A DNA stretch of 43,923 nucleotides from CAWKDC01 sp044445605. Lineage in GTDB: Bacteria > Pseudomonadota > Gammaproteobacteria > JABCZS01. Positions within the stretch are counted from its first letter, which is position 1. Each line of letters opens with the position of its first letter. Below, piece by piece: positions 1-8,213 of the stretch. The translations under genes and the position numbers were made by a program. The stretch spans positions 1 through 43,923 of the forward strand of contig JBIOEA010000018.1 of the NCBI GenBank assembly GCA_044445605.1. The letters run 5' to 3'. The notes under the pieces were generated by a model. It worked only from the letters and a program-made list of their open reading frames with translations, did no database searches and was not told the origin of the DNA.

Positions 1-1906
1 CTCTACCAATCTTATTAAAATGTTTTTCTGTATTATTGGCAGCTTTCAAGAAGCACAATGTTGCAAGAAAAGCCGCTGAGACGGTGATCGCTTTTTTGGT
101 AAATGAGGACGATTCCTCAGACATCGTGATTTCGCCTGAAAGGGACCAATAGGCCGCATAGAAGGCAAGACCCAAGATAAGATGCATGATCGCATTATTT
201 CGGCGGTCAGGGCTTTCAAGAGGGGTGCGCTCCATGACAACTTTTGTGCCAAGGTCTGTGCGATGATTTTCTTCGCAGGAGGATAAGGATTGGGTGTTTT
301 GATTGTAGTAATAGTACTTTGACCCTTCTTTTCCAGCTTCTGCCATATTAGCTTCATTTGAAATAGCCGCAAGTTCTTTATCGCGCGACAGCGCGGATAG
401 CATGGCATTAATACCTTGCTGAATAAAGATCAATAAGCCGGCGCTGGCAAAGAGGCCTCCACCTACACGCGCGGTTAAATTAAGTGCGTCTCTATAGGCA
501 TCATTTCCTGCTTCAGCAGAGCCATAATCCGTGTTCATGACGACGGCATTATTATAGATGAGTGCAAGCCCGATGGCAGCCACGATAATCGTGACAAAGT
601 TTTCTTTAAAAAGTTCTGTATACGATTTACGTACGTAGTTAGGATCTTTTTGTGCTGCTTCCATATTTTTTTGATGGTTCATTGCCATGGCAATACAGAT
701 AGCTGCGATCGGCGCTAATAAAAGCCCAGGCGCACTGAACTCAATGTCTTCGGGTTGTAGGGAAGTAGCGACGGCAAATCCGACGATGGAGAACAAGGCT
801 GCCATGCTCCAACGTGTGCGCATTTTCATGTGGAAAAGGTGGTCAACATCATGCTGAACTTTTCCTAGCTCGTTATTGTTCGCTTTTAGATTTTTTTCAT
901 ACTCGATTTCTTTATCTTTGATCATGGCCCAGCCAACAAAGAAAGCGTACGAAAGCGCTAATCCTGCTAGCCCATAGGTGCAACCCAGCAACGTAGACTT
1001 GGTATCGTCCGAAGAAACGTAGTCATAGGATGCGGCCATCAGCGCTGCGAGTAAGAGGGCAGAAAAAGCATAATCCGCTGTTTTCTTCCAGGTCAATTCG
1101 CTTCTGTTTTTATATTCGTCGGGTGTGAGATGATGTTTGGCCACGGTGGCTGCGTAACCAAAGCCATAGCTTGCTTTGGCTGTGTAATAGTCATAGTTGA
1201 AGCGGCTATCTTGCTTATAAGCAACTACAGGTTCATTGGCATATGCAGGAGGCTGGTCCATGTAATCTGGCTGGTAGGCATATTGCGTTGCGATAGGCGT
1301 CGGCGCATACGGAGCAGGTTCATAGACCCCGTTGAGTTGGAACTGAGTTTCCAATCCCTCTAGTCGCCGTGCATCCTGGTTAAGCTCATAAACTAGTTGT
1401 TGATCAGTATTTACATAGCTTTTTAATATGGAGTCCGTAGTAGAATTTGCAACATTATCACCCGATTGTGCTTGTTGTATGAACGCCTCTCTTTCTTGTA
1501 TACGGGCAACGTTCGCGTTTATTTTCTTTTTGGTATCGTCAATTTTTCTAACGATTTCGTTGAGTGCCTTTTGGTTTATTTCGTCTTGAGAAGATCCAGA
1601 TGTTGTGTCATTTGTTGACGGTGCAGATGGCTTGATGGCCATGTCAGCAACTATTCCTCGCAACTTATATTGATTTTCTTGGTTATCTAGTTTTTCTTTA
1701 GCTTTTGCAAGTTCCTTCATTTTAGCATCGATTTGTGTGCTGATTACTTCAGGGCTGAAGGCAACATACATTTTCTTCTCTACTGCGTGTTTTTTGGCTT
1801 GATTGAGTTCATTTAACTCTTTTTTGAGTGTGTTAATGTGGTTAGCTAGGTTGTTTAGTTCACCCTGGGCTTGGAAGATATTGAACATGTTTCCAGTCGA
1901 CTTCAT
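1..1906 (-). CDS. Partial coiled-coil and multi-span membrane protein, unknown function
   Basis: The reading frame is open from an ATG at 1906 to the left window edge (635 codons, no stop), so the C-terminus is missing. Residues about 15-175 are rich in Lys, Glu, Gln and Asn with heptad-like spacing and probably form coiled coils. Residues about 200-260 are Pro/Tyr/Gln-rich. From about residue 278 there are roughly eight hydrophobic segments (near 278-296, 306-330, 365-385, 395-415, 436-455, 480-498, 573-591 and 606-622), separated by polar loops. There is no signal peptide. I do not recognise the family. A large cytosolic coiled coil followed by a membrane domain is seen in some Legionellales secreted effectors, but also in ordinary membrane proteins, so a role is not assigned. 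The next gene on the same strand ends 164 bases upstream, so co-transcription is possible. Confidence 0.75.
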   Translation of the reverse strand, partial: MKSTGNMFNIFQAQGELNNLANHINTLKKELNELNQAKKHAVEKKMYVAFSPEVISTQIDAKMKELAKAKEKLDNQENQYKLRGIVADMAIKPSAPSTNDTTSGSSQDEINQKALNEIVRKIDDTKKKINANVARIQEREAFIQQAQSGDNVANSTTDSILKSYVNTDQQLVYELNQDARRLEGLETQFQLNGVYEPAPYAPTPIATQYAYQPDYMDQPPAYANEPVVAYKQDSRFNYDYYTAKASYGFGYAATVAKHHLTPDEYKNRSELTWKKTADYAFSALLLAALMAASYDYVSSDDTKSTLLGCTYGLAGLALSYAFFVGWAMIKDKEIEYEKNLKANNNELGKVQHDVDHLFHMKMRTRWSMAALFSIVGFAVATSLQPEDIEFSAPGLLLAPIAAICIAMAMNHQKNMEAAQKDPNYVRKSYTELFKENFVTIIVAAIGLALIYNNAVVMNTDYGSAEAGNDAYRDALNLTARVGGGLFASAGLLIFIQQGINAMLSALSRDKELAAISNEANMAEAGKEGSKYYYYNQNTQSLSSCEENHRTDLGTKVVMERTPLESPDRRNNAIMHLILGLAFYAAYWSLSGEITMSEESSSFTKKAITVSAAFLATLCFLKAANNTEKHFNKIGR

Positions 1907-2070
1907 AACATTGCGCTCCAGATTTTAAAAAACTTAAAATGAAACTAACATTACGGGAAGATGAAAGTCAATACCTATCACCAAATATTTGTCGTAACAC
2001 ATGTTCTTCTTAGGCTGTAGGGGCGCCCCATGCACGTGTTTTTGTCTTCTATACGTCTATGATACTCATG

Positions 2071-3063
2071 TTATTTCCTCGTTGCCTTCATAGTGGGATT
2101 TTCTACTTTTGTAAGCTGCGCCTTAGGTTTCGAAAAACACATGACAGCACCTGGCCCAACGGCGGAGGGTATAGGTTGTTGTGGATCAGATGTCTTTCTC
2201 TTTACAGGGCTTTCCGCAGGCGAGCTATCTGACAGTGTTTCTGAATTCTGGTCTGCATTAGCTTCATAATAACAAATGCTTTCAGTTCTTTTGTCAATAA
2301 TACGAAAAACCAAGTAATCACGTAATTCTTTATGTGTATATATGAGTGACGAAATCGTTTTTTTAGAGAAGCAGTTCACGATCTTGTCAGCTAAATAATT
2401 ACTTGGTGCGTTATCAGCAAGTTCCTTCTTGAGTTGCTCAAAGGAAATGTCCAAGGCGCTGCACAAGGGGAATGTGTATTGTGAGTTGATCCCAGCAGGG
2501 GAACAGGCATGATAGGCAACGGTCATCTTGGTCCAAAATTTAAATTTGATCATCTGAGCTTGTTCATCGAGATCGTCGATTTTGTGATTTTCGCCTGTAC
2601 TTTTTGCTTCGAACGTGTTGCTTTCAGGTTTGATAGAAATTGAGAATGAATGTCCGAATATATAGAGGTTAACATGCAGACTTTTTTTCTCATCATAGTC
2701 AAGGCGGTATTCGATCTCGCCACTTAGATGCTTAAGACCAATCACAAAATGCTTATTGTATAAATGAAGGGATTCCTTGTCACCAATCCAGGGTGTGGCT
2801 TTACTTTCAAATAGGGTATCAGGCTGCGATGTGTAGGTACGGGCGCGGTGATTGTCCTGGTAGGCTTTGGCTCGCAGGTCCACCTTAATAAATGCGATGA
2901 GTTTTTTGAGTTGTTTGCTGTCTAAAATCGAGGTGGCTTTCTCAATTTCTACGAGATTCTCGCGCAACATTGGATATGCTGTCACCAGGTAATTAAGCCG
3001 TCTTAGAAGACCATCCAAATCTATGTCAATGTTTAATTCTTGTTCTTCCAGATGATCTTTCAT
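2071..3063 (-). CDS. Hypothetical protein, 330 residues
   Basis: I do not recognise this protein. The ATG at 3063 is chosen because GGAG lies 7 bases before it. A longer frame back to a GTG at 3222 would overlap gcvT on the other strand and adds 53 residues with no ribosome binding site that I can see. The N-terminal third is charged and helical in character. The middle contains alternating hydrophobic residues suggestive of beta strands (LHVNLYIFGHSFSISI). The C-terminal 70 residues are low-complexity, rich in Ser, Glu, Pro and Lys, and include a short basic run (PVKRKTSD). There are no membrane segments from this start. Its neighbour towards the left edge is the coiled-coil membrane protein on the same strand. 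A secreted or host-directed role is only a guess. Confidence 0.7.
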   Translation of the reverse strand: MKDHLEEQELNIDIDLDGLLRRLNYLVTAYPMLRENLVEIEKATSILDSKQLKKLIAFIKVDLRAKAYQDNHRARTYTSQPDTLFESKATPWIGDKESLHLYNKHFVIGLKHLSGEIEYRLDYDEKKSLHVNLYIFGHSFSISIKPESNTFEAKSTGENHKIDDLDEQAQMIKFKFWTKMTVAYHACSPAGINSQYTFPLCSALDISFEQLKKELADNAPSNYLADKIVNCFSKKTISSLIYTHKELRDYLVFRIIDKRTESICYYEANADQNSETLSDSSPAESPVKRKTSDPQQPIPSAVGPGAVMCFSKPKAQLTKVENPTMKATRK

Positions 3064-3135
3064 GATAAAACTCCAAAACGCGACATGATACGGCAAAGGG
3101 GCGCCGGATGCAAAAAATTTTTCTCCCTCACAGGA

Positions 3136-3165
3136 TTGCGCCCATACCTTCGGATGTGCTATCTT
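3136..3165 (+). promoter_or_regulatory. Possible sigma70 promoter for the gcv operon
   Basis: TTGCGC at 3136-3141 and TATCTT at 3160-3165 are separated by 18 bases, shortly upstream of the gcvT start at 3188. They would give a 5' leader of only about 15 bases, so there is no room for a glycine riboswitch between promoter and start. This is matched by eye to consensus only. Confidence 0.35.
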
Positions 3166-3187
3166 TTCGTCACACATAAGGACGAAT

Positions 3188-4300
3188 ATGGCGATGCAAC
3201 AAAGGACAGTTTTATTTGACACACATGTGTTAGCTCACGGAAAAATGGTACCCTTCGCAGGTTGGGAAATGCCCGTTCATTATGGTTCTCAACTTCAAGA
3301 ACATCATGCGGTGCGGCAAGGCGTTGGCATTTTTGATGTGTCTCACATGACCCTCATGGATTTGGAAGGCGCTGATACACAGTCATTCCTCATGAATCTT
3401 CTCGCCAACGATGTGCGTAAAATCGCCACGCCTGGCGGCGCCTTATACAGTTGCATGCTCAATGATCAAGGCGGCGTTATTGACGACTTAATCGTTTATT
3501 ATCTCGCCAAGAATCATTACCGTATTGTATTTAATGCTTCCACGCGCGATGTCGTTTGCGCCTGGTTGACATCCCATTTAGGCAAGCAAAAAGTCACGAT
3601 CACATTACGCGATGATGATGCGATGATCGCTATCCAAGGCCCGAAAGCGCTGATCTGTTTGTCGAAACTGTTAACCCGCTCACAAACAGATGTATTAGCT
3701 TCACTGAAACCGTTTAAAACAATAGCCGATGGCGATATGTTCTTTGCACGCACGGGTTACACGGGCGAAGACGGATTTGAAATCATGCTCCCACAAACCA
3801 ACGCGGTGGATTTTTGGAACCGTGCGGTACAAGCAGGCGCAGTGCCTTGCGGACTCGGCGCACGTGATACATTGCGTCTTGAGGCCGGCTTAAATTTATT
3901 TGGTACAGACATGAGCCCTGAGCACACACCGATTGATTCGAATTTAACATGGACAGTATCTTTCACGGATGATAGAGACTTTATTGGCAAACGCGCGTTG
4001 TTGGCGTTAGCGCAAAAACCCCATGAGCTATTGGTGGGGATTGTGTTGTTGGAAAAGGGCGTATTGCGCAATCATTTGCCTGTCACATCGGGCGACATGA
4101 AAGGTGAAATCACCAGCGGCAGTTTTTCTCCCACACTGGGGAGAGGCATTGCCATGGCGCGAGTGCCACAAGGTTTTGGGCCTCTTTGCGACGTATGGAT
4201 TCGCGACAAACCCGTGAAAGGGCAAGTCGTTCCGTTACCGTTTGTTCGCAAAGGTCGCTCGCTAATTTCGGCGTTATTAAAGGAGTCGTGCGATGAGTGA
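3188..4300 (+). CDS. gcvT: Glycine cleavage system T protein (aminomethyltransferase)
   Basis: GcvT takes the aminomethyl group from the lipoyl arm of GcvH and transfers the methylene to tetrahydrofolate, releasing ammonia. The 370-residue length is normal for the family. The N-terminus carries the typical folate-binding start (HGKMVPFAGWEMPVHY, then GIFDVSHM). Further family motifs are FARTGYTGEDGFEI near residue 190 and GLGARDTLRLEAGL near residue 222. The start at 3188 is preceded by AAGGA; a second in-frame ATG lies two codons later. It is the first gene of the operon, and its end overlaps gcvH by 8 bases, which suggests translational coupling. Base composition matches the following genes, so this looks like native core genome. 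Confidence 0.96.
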   Translation: MAMQQRTVLFDTHVLAHGKMVPFAGWEMPVHYGSQLQEHHAVRQGVGIFDVSHMTLMDLEGADTQSFLMNLLANDVRKIATPGGALYSCMLNDQGGVIDDLIVYYLAKNHYRIVFNASTRDVVCAWLTSHLGKQKVTITLRDDDAMIAIQGPKALICLSKLLTRSQTDVLASLKPFKTIADGDMFFARTGYTGEDGFEIMLPQTNAVDFWNRAVQAGAVPCGLGARDTLRLEAGLNLFGTDMSPEHTPIDSNLTWTVSFTDDRDFIGKRALLALAQKPHELLVGIVLLEKGVLRNHLPVTSGDMKGEITSGSFSPTLGRGIAMARVPQGFGPLCDVWIRDKPVKGQVVPLPFVRKGRSLISALLKESCDE

Positions 4301-4688
4301 ACTTCCATCAGATTTAATGTATACCAAAACTCACGAATGGGTTCGTGATGAAGGCGATAATGTGTTTACTGTCGGCATTACCGATGTTGCGCAATCGTTG
4401 CTGGGCGATCTCGTTTTCGTTGAATTACCAGACATTGGTGATGCGTTAGAACAAGGCGATGAATGTGCGGTTGTTGAATCCGTGAAAGCGGCATCTGACG
4501 TTTACGCCCCATTAGACGGTGAAATTGAAGCCGTGAACACATCCTTGTCTGCGCATCCTGATCATGTGAATACGGATCCCTATGAATCGGGCTGGTTGTA
4601 CAAGCTGCGCGCAACGGATCCTTCCCAGTACAAACATTTACTCACTGCAGATGAATATGCGGAAGCGGCCGAAGATTCACTGGCTTAA
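4293..4688 (+). CDS. gcvH: Glycine cleavage system H protein
   Basis: This is the small lipoyl carrier that shuttles the aminomethyl intermediate between the P, T and L proteins. At 131 residues it has the usual length. The lipoylated lysine is K65 in the motif VVESVKAASDVY, and the N-terminal block KTHEWVR is also typical. The start overlaps the gcvT stop by 8 bases and is preceded by AAAGGAG. The L protein (lipoamide dehydrogenase) is not in this window, which is normal because it is shared with other 2-oxoacid complexes. Confidence 0.97.
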   Translation: MSELPSDLMYTKTHEWVRDEGDNVFTVGITDVAQSLLGDLVFVELPDIGDALEQGDECAVVESVKAASDVYAPLDGEIEAVNTSLSAHPDHVNTDPYESGWLYKLRATDPSQYKHLLTADEYAEAAEDSLA

Positions 4689-4700
4689 CAGAGGTACATT

Positions 4701-6086
4701 ATGGCTTTCACCCCGCATACTCCTGCTGACATTGCATCGATGTTGGCGACGTTAGGTCTTGCCGATTTGAAGGCATTATTTGACGAAGTCCCGGCTGATT
4801 TATTATCACCGGATGTCTCGAGCGTCCCTGATCCGTTAAGCGAAATGGACGTAATCCAACACATGCGCGAGCGTTCGCAGCAAAACACGCCATTGATTTG
4901 TTTTGCCGGTGGTGGGGCGTACGATCATTTTATTCCCGCTGCTGTGTGGGATGTGACATCGCGGGGCGAGTACATGACGGCTTACACGCCGTATCAAGCG
5001 GAAGCAAGCCAAGGTACCTTACAGCTCATTTATGAATATCAAACGATGATGGCATCGTTGATGGGCATGGAAGTGTCGAATGCGTCGTTATACGATGGTG
5101 CCAGTGGCTGTGCGGAAGCGGCCTTGATGGCTGTGCGTTTGCAAAAGAAGAACACGATGCGTGTGCTCGTGCCGAACACGTTGCATCCCCATTATTTGCA
5201 AGCATTGCGCAGTTTGTGTGGGCACCAAGGATTGATATTTGATGTGTTGAATATCAGTACGTTGAAGCCTTCCGATCTTGAGGCCGCGTGTGAAGATGCA
5301 GCTGCATTGATCATTCCTATGCCAGATTTCTTCGGTGAATTATTTGATGTCGATACATTGACGAATATTGCGCATGCGCATAACACATTAGTGATTGCGG
5401 TGGTGAACCCGCTGGCGATGTCGTTACTGAAACCGCCGGGTCAGTGGGGTGATACAGGTGCAGACATCGCGTGTGGTGATGGTCAGCCTTTGGGTGTGCC
5501 GTTATCGTGTGGCGGGCCATATTTTGGTTTCATGACCTGCAAGATGGCGATGGTACGTCAAATGCCAGGGCGTATTGTGGGTGCGACGGTGGATATGAAC
5601 GGTAAGCGTGGTTACACGTTGACACTTCAAGCGCGCGAACAACATATTCGTCGAGCAAAAGCGACCTCAAACATCTGCACTAACCAAGGTTTGCTGGTCA
5701 CAGCAGCCACTATATATATGTCTCTGATGGGCGAAGCGGGTTTAAAGAAAGTTGCTTTAACATCGCATGCACGCATGAACAGATTGCGTGATCGGTTAGC
5801 GACGATCGGCATTCAAAGTTATCATTCAGGTCCTGTGTTCCATGAGCGTGTGTTTATGTTACCGATGCCGGCTGACGCCTTTCTAGAGGGCATGATTGGG
5901 GAAGGCATATTGGCGGGGATCCCGCTGGGGTCTTACTACCCCGAGTTAACGAATGCGATTCTGGTATGCACGACTGAGATGCGAACGGAAGAAGAATGTG
6001 ATGCGTATGTGAAGGCTGCTGCCCGTGTGGTGGCATCGTCTTTACCGATTGGTAAAATGCGTGAAGGGGCCATATGTCTGAGTTAA
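4701..6086 (+). CDS. gcvPA: Glycine dehydrogenase (decarboxylating) subunit 1
   Basis: This is the N-terminal half of the P protein in organisms where P is split into two polypeptides; with GcvPB it forms the PLP-dependent glycine decarboxylase. It is 461 residues. Typical family stretches include FAGGGAYDHFIPAAV near residue 70, the EASQGTLQ stretch near residue 105 and SNICTNQGL near residue 325. It follows gcvH by 12 bases, with AGAGG before the ATG, and overlaps gcvPB by 13 bases. The split P architecture is known from many bacteria and also from Legionella and Coxiella, and is not a frameshift here because both halves have their own starts. Confidence 0.96.
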   Translation: MAFTPHTPADIASMLATLGLADLKALFDEVPADLLSPDVSSVPDPLSEMDVIQHMRERSQQNTPLICFAGGGAYDHFIPAAVWDVTSRGEYMTAYTPYQAEASQGTLQLIYEYQTMMASLMGMEVSNASLYDGASGCAEAALMAVRLQKKNTMRVLVPNTLHPHYLQALRSLCGHQGLIFDVLNISTLKPSDLEAACEDAAALIIPMPDFFGELFDVDTLTNIAHAHNTLVIAVVNPLAMSLLKPPGQWGDTGADIACGDGQPLGVPLSCGGPYFGFMTCKMAMVRQMPGRIVGATVDMNGKRGYTLTLQAREQHIRRAKATSNICTNQGLLVTAATIYMSLMGEAGLKKVALTSHARMNRLRDRLATIGIQSYHSGPVFHERVFMLPMPADAFLEGMIGEGILAGIPLGSYYPELTNAILVCTTEMRTEEECDAYVKAAARVVASSLPIGKMREGAICLS

Positions 6087-7540
6087 TATTTGAAATTTCA
6101 CGTCCAGGGCGTGTTGCGTATTCCCAACAAGTCTCGTGCACCGGTGAGCATGAATTTCCGCAAGCCATTTTGCGCACAGCGCCGACGATGTTGCCGGAAG
6201 TATCTGAACTGGATGTTGTTCGTCATTATACTGTCTTGTCGCAAAAGAATTTTTCGATTGACACACACCCGTACTATTTAGGTTCTTGCACGATGAAATA
6301 CAATCCTCGTGCGGCGCACCGGGCGGCGATGTTGGATGGATTTGCGAATGCGCACCCGATGGCCCCGAGCAGTGTGTTGCAAGGAACGCTTGCGTGTTTA
6401 TATGATCTTCAAGAAATTTTAAAAACGTTGACGGGCATGAGTGGCGTGTCGTTATCTCCGATGGCAGGCGCACAAGGCGAATTTGCGGGTGTGGCGATGA
6501 TCAAGGCATACCATGCGGCACAAGGGCAAGCACACCGTCACATCATGTTGGTCCCTGACACAGCGCACGGAACGAATCCTGCTTCTGCTGTGATGTGTGG
6601 ATACGATGTCGTGGAAGTGAAAACCAAGCTAGATGGCGATGTGGATTTAGACGATTTAGAAAAGCACTTGTCTGATCAAGTGGCTGGCATCATGTTAACG
6701 AACCCCTCGACGGGCGGCGTATTTGAGCGTCAGATTAAACTCATTGCACAAAAAGTGCATGCCTGTGGTGGATTATTGTATTACGATGGCGCGAATTTGA
6801 ATGCAATCGTTGGCATGGCACGTCCAGGCGACATGGGTTTTGACGTATTGCATTTGAACTTGCATAAAACATTTGCGACACCGCATGGCGGTGGTGGTCC
6901 TGGCAGCGGGCCAGTGGCTTGTGCTAAGCGCTTGGAACCTTATTTGCCAACACCCTTAGTCGTTCGCAATGAGAAGGGCATCTATGCATGGCAAACGCAA
7001 GAAGCGTTACCGACATCCATAGGGCGGTTATCAGCTTTTGCGGGTAATGCGGGTATTTTATTGCGTGCTTATATATACGCGCGGTTGTTAGGGCGCGAGG
7101 GGTTTATCACGGCGGCACAGCTAGCCACTTTGAACGCGAACTATTTATTAAAGCGGTTGGTGATGTTGGGCATTGAGCCGGCGTACCCCACGCGGCGTGC
7201 CACACATGAATGTTTGGTGACGTTCAAGCGTCAAGCCAAAGAGCACGGTGTGACGGCTCGAGACATTGCAAAACGCTTATTGGATTATCAGTACCATGCG
7301 CCGACGACGTATTTCCCCTTAGTTGTGCCTGAGTGCTTTTTGATTGAGCCAACAGAAACGGAATCGAAAGAAAGCATAGATGGTTTTGTGGCTGTCTTGG
7401 CGACGATCATGGATGAAATCAAGAGTAATCCGGATATCGTGAAGAGTGCACCACAAACGATGCCTGTTCGGCGTTTGGATGATGTGAAGGCCGCGAGAGA
7501 ATTGAATATTACCTATCATCGCCCGGAGGGCGTCCTCTAG
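6074..7540 (+). CDS. gcvPB: Glycine dehydrogenase (decarboxylating) subunit 2
   Basis: This is the C-terminal half of the split P protein and carries the PLP-binding lysine, K265, in HLNLHKTFATPHGGGGPG. It is 488 residues, the usual size for GcvPB. Other typical blocks are PYYLGSCTMKYNPR near residue 70 and PDTAHGTNPASA near residue 160. The start is 13 bases inside gcvPA with GAAGGGG upstream, consistent with coupled translation and equal subunit production. It is the last gene of the operon; a hairpin-rich repeat follows at 7556-7645, where the operon meets the opposing def gene. Confidence 0.97.
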   Translation: MSELIFEISRPGRVAYSQQVSCTGEHEFPQAILRTAPTMLPEVSELDVVRHYTVLSQKNFSIDTHPYYLGSCTMKYNPRAAHRAAMLDGFANAHPMAPSSVLQGTLACLYDLQEILKTLTGMSGVSLSPMAGAQGEFAGVAMIKAYHAAQGQAHRHIMLVPDTAHGTNPASAVMCGYDVVEVKTKLDGDVDLDDLEKHLSDQVAGIMLTNPSTGGVFERQIKLIAQKVHACGGLLYYDGANLNAIVGMARPGDMGFDVLHLNLHKTFATPHGGGGPGSGPVACAKRLEPYLPTPLVVRNEKGIYAWQTQEALPTSIGRLSAFAGNAGILLRAYIYARLLGREGFITAAQLATLNANYLLKRLVMLGIEPAYPTRRATHECLVTFKRQAKEHGVTARDIAKRLLDYQYHAPTTYFPLVVPECFLIEPTETESKESIDGFVAVLATIMDEIKSNPDIVKSAPQTMPVRRLDDVKAARELNITYHRPEGVL

Positions 7541-7598
7541 TGCCTTATCAACATTCAGCCCCCTAACCCTAGGGGTGGATGATCCAAAGAATCTTATC

Positions 7599-7645
7599 GC
7601 CCCCTTCTAAAGGGGGCAGCCGAGTATTCCGAGGCGGGGGTTTTT
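7599..7645 (+). repeat. Dispersed hairpin repeat, possible terminator after gcvPB
   Basis: A perfect stem GCCCCCTT/AAGGGGGC (7599-7606 with 7610-7617) is followed by the sequence GAGTATTCCG and a run of five T at 7641-7645. A second small hairpin, CCCCTA/TAGGGG, lies just upstream near 7560-7575. The core and the GAGTATTCCG tail recur in the tandem array at 43779-43923, so this is one member of a dispersed repeat family. Between two convergent genes it may also end transcription. Confidence 0.65.
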
Positions 7646-7685
7646 CTTCGCGATCGTAGTGAGATTATGCGTGCGCCAACTATTT

Positions 7686-8213
7686 TTATATTTTCCCAGC
7701 GGCATTGAGTTCTGGCATGAACCCAAATGAGCTAGTGTCCTCCACGCGGTCGACGAAGAGTATTCCGTCCAGATGGTCAAATTCATGTTGGAATACACGG
7801 GCATGAAATTGAGTAACTTCGCGTTCGATAATGGAGCCATCGCGATCAAATCCTTTGTATCGAATATGCAAATACCGGGGAACGAGCCCTCGTAGTTCTC
7901 CGACGCTTAAACATCCCTCGTATCCGGATTCTTTTTCGGTGGAAAGGGTTTCAAAAGATGGGTTGATGAGGATGGTCAGTGGAACTGGCTCAGCTTTTGG
8001 ATATCTTGGATTCTGTGTTACTTCAAATGCCATGATCCGAAAGTTATGCCCAATTTGCGGGGCAGAAATACCGGCGCCATTCGTGTGGTACATTGTCTCC
8101 AGCATGTCATCTATCATGGTTTGGAAAAAAGCGCCTGAGAGACTTTCGATGGGCACTGGTTTAGAGGGTTCTCTGAGAGTAGGCGAACCTATTCGTAGCA
8201 CTTCGCGGATCAT
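7686..8213 (-). CDS. def: Peptide deformylase
   Basis: Removes the formyl group from the initiator methionine of new proteins. All three family motifs are present: GAGISAPQIG (residues 46-55), EGCLS with the metal ligand C101, and QHEFDHLDG with ligands H143 and H147 and catalytic E144. The start at 8213 has AAGGA seven bases upstream; a longer frame to 8324 has no support. The 175-residue length is normal. The ATG overlaps the stop of the upstream MFS gene (ATGA), so it is translationally coupled as the last gene of the XRE-led operon. A deformylase in such an operon, rather than next to fmt, suggests it may be a second copy; this cannot be checked here. Confidence 0.93.
   Translation of the reverse strand: MIREVLRIGSPTLREPSKPVPIESLSGAFFQTMIDDMLETMYHTNGAGISAPQIGHNFRIMAFEVTQNPRYPKAEPVPLTILINPSFETLSTEKESGYEGCLSVGELRGLVPRYLHIRYKGFDRDGSIIEREVTQFHARVFQHEFDHLDGILFVDRVEDTSSFGFMPELNAAGKI

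Noticed and set aside
46..408. A 120-codon minus-strand frame at the left edge
   Set aside because: It lies out of frame inside the longer uninterrupted frame that begins at 1906 and runs off the window; its composition looks random.
3064..3187. Glycine riboswitch upstream of gcvT
   Set aside because: Only 124 bases are available, a likely promoter lies close to the start, and I see no tandem glycine aptamer pattern.
3064..3222. N-terminal extension of the 2071 gene back to a GTG at 3222
   Set aside because: It would overlap gcvT on the other strand, has no ribosome binding site, and a well-placed GGAG precedes the ATG at 3063.
3517..4308. Several antisense frames over gcvT
   Set aside because: They are shadows opposite a highly conserved gene, lacking start signals and family motifs.
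7607..7849. 80-codon minus-strand frame overlapping def and the hairpin repeat
   Set aside because: Deformylase motifs are in a different frame, and this one reads through the repeat.
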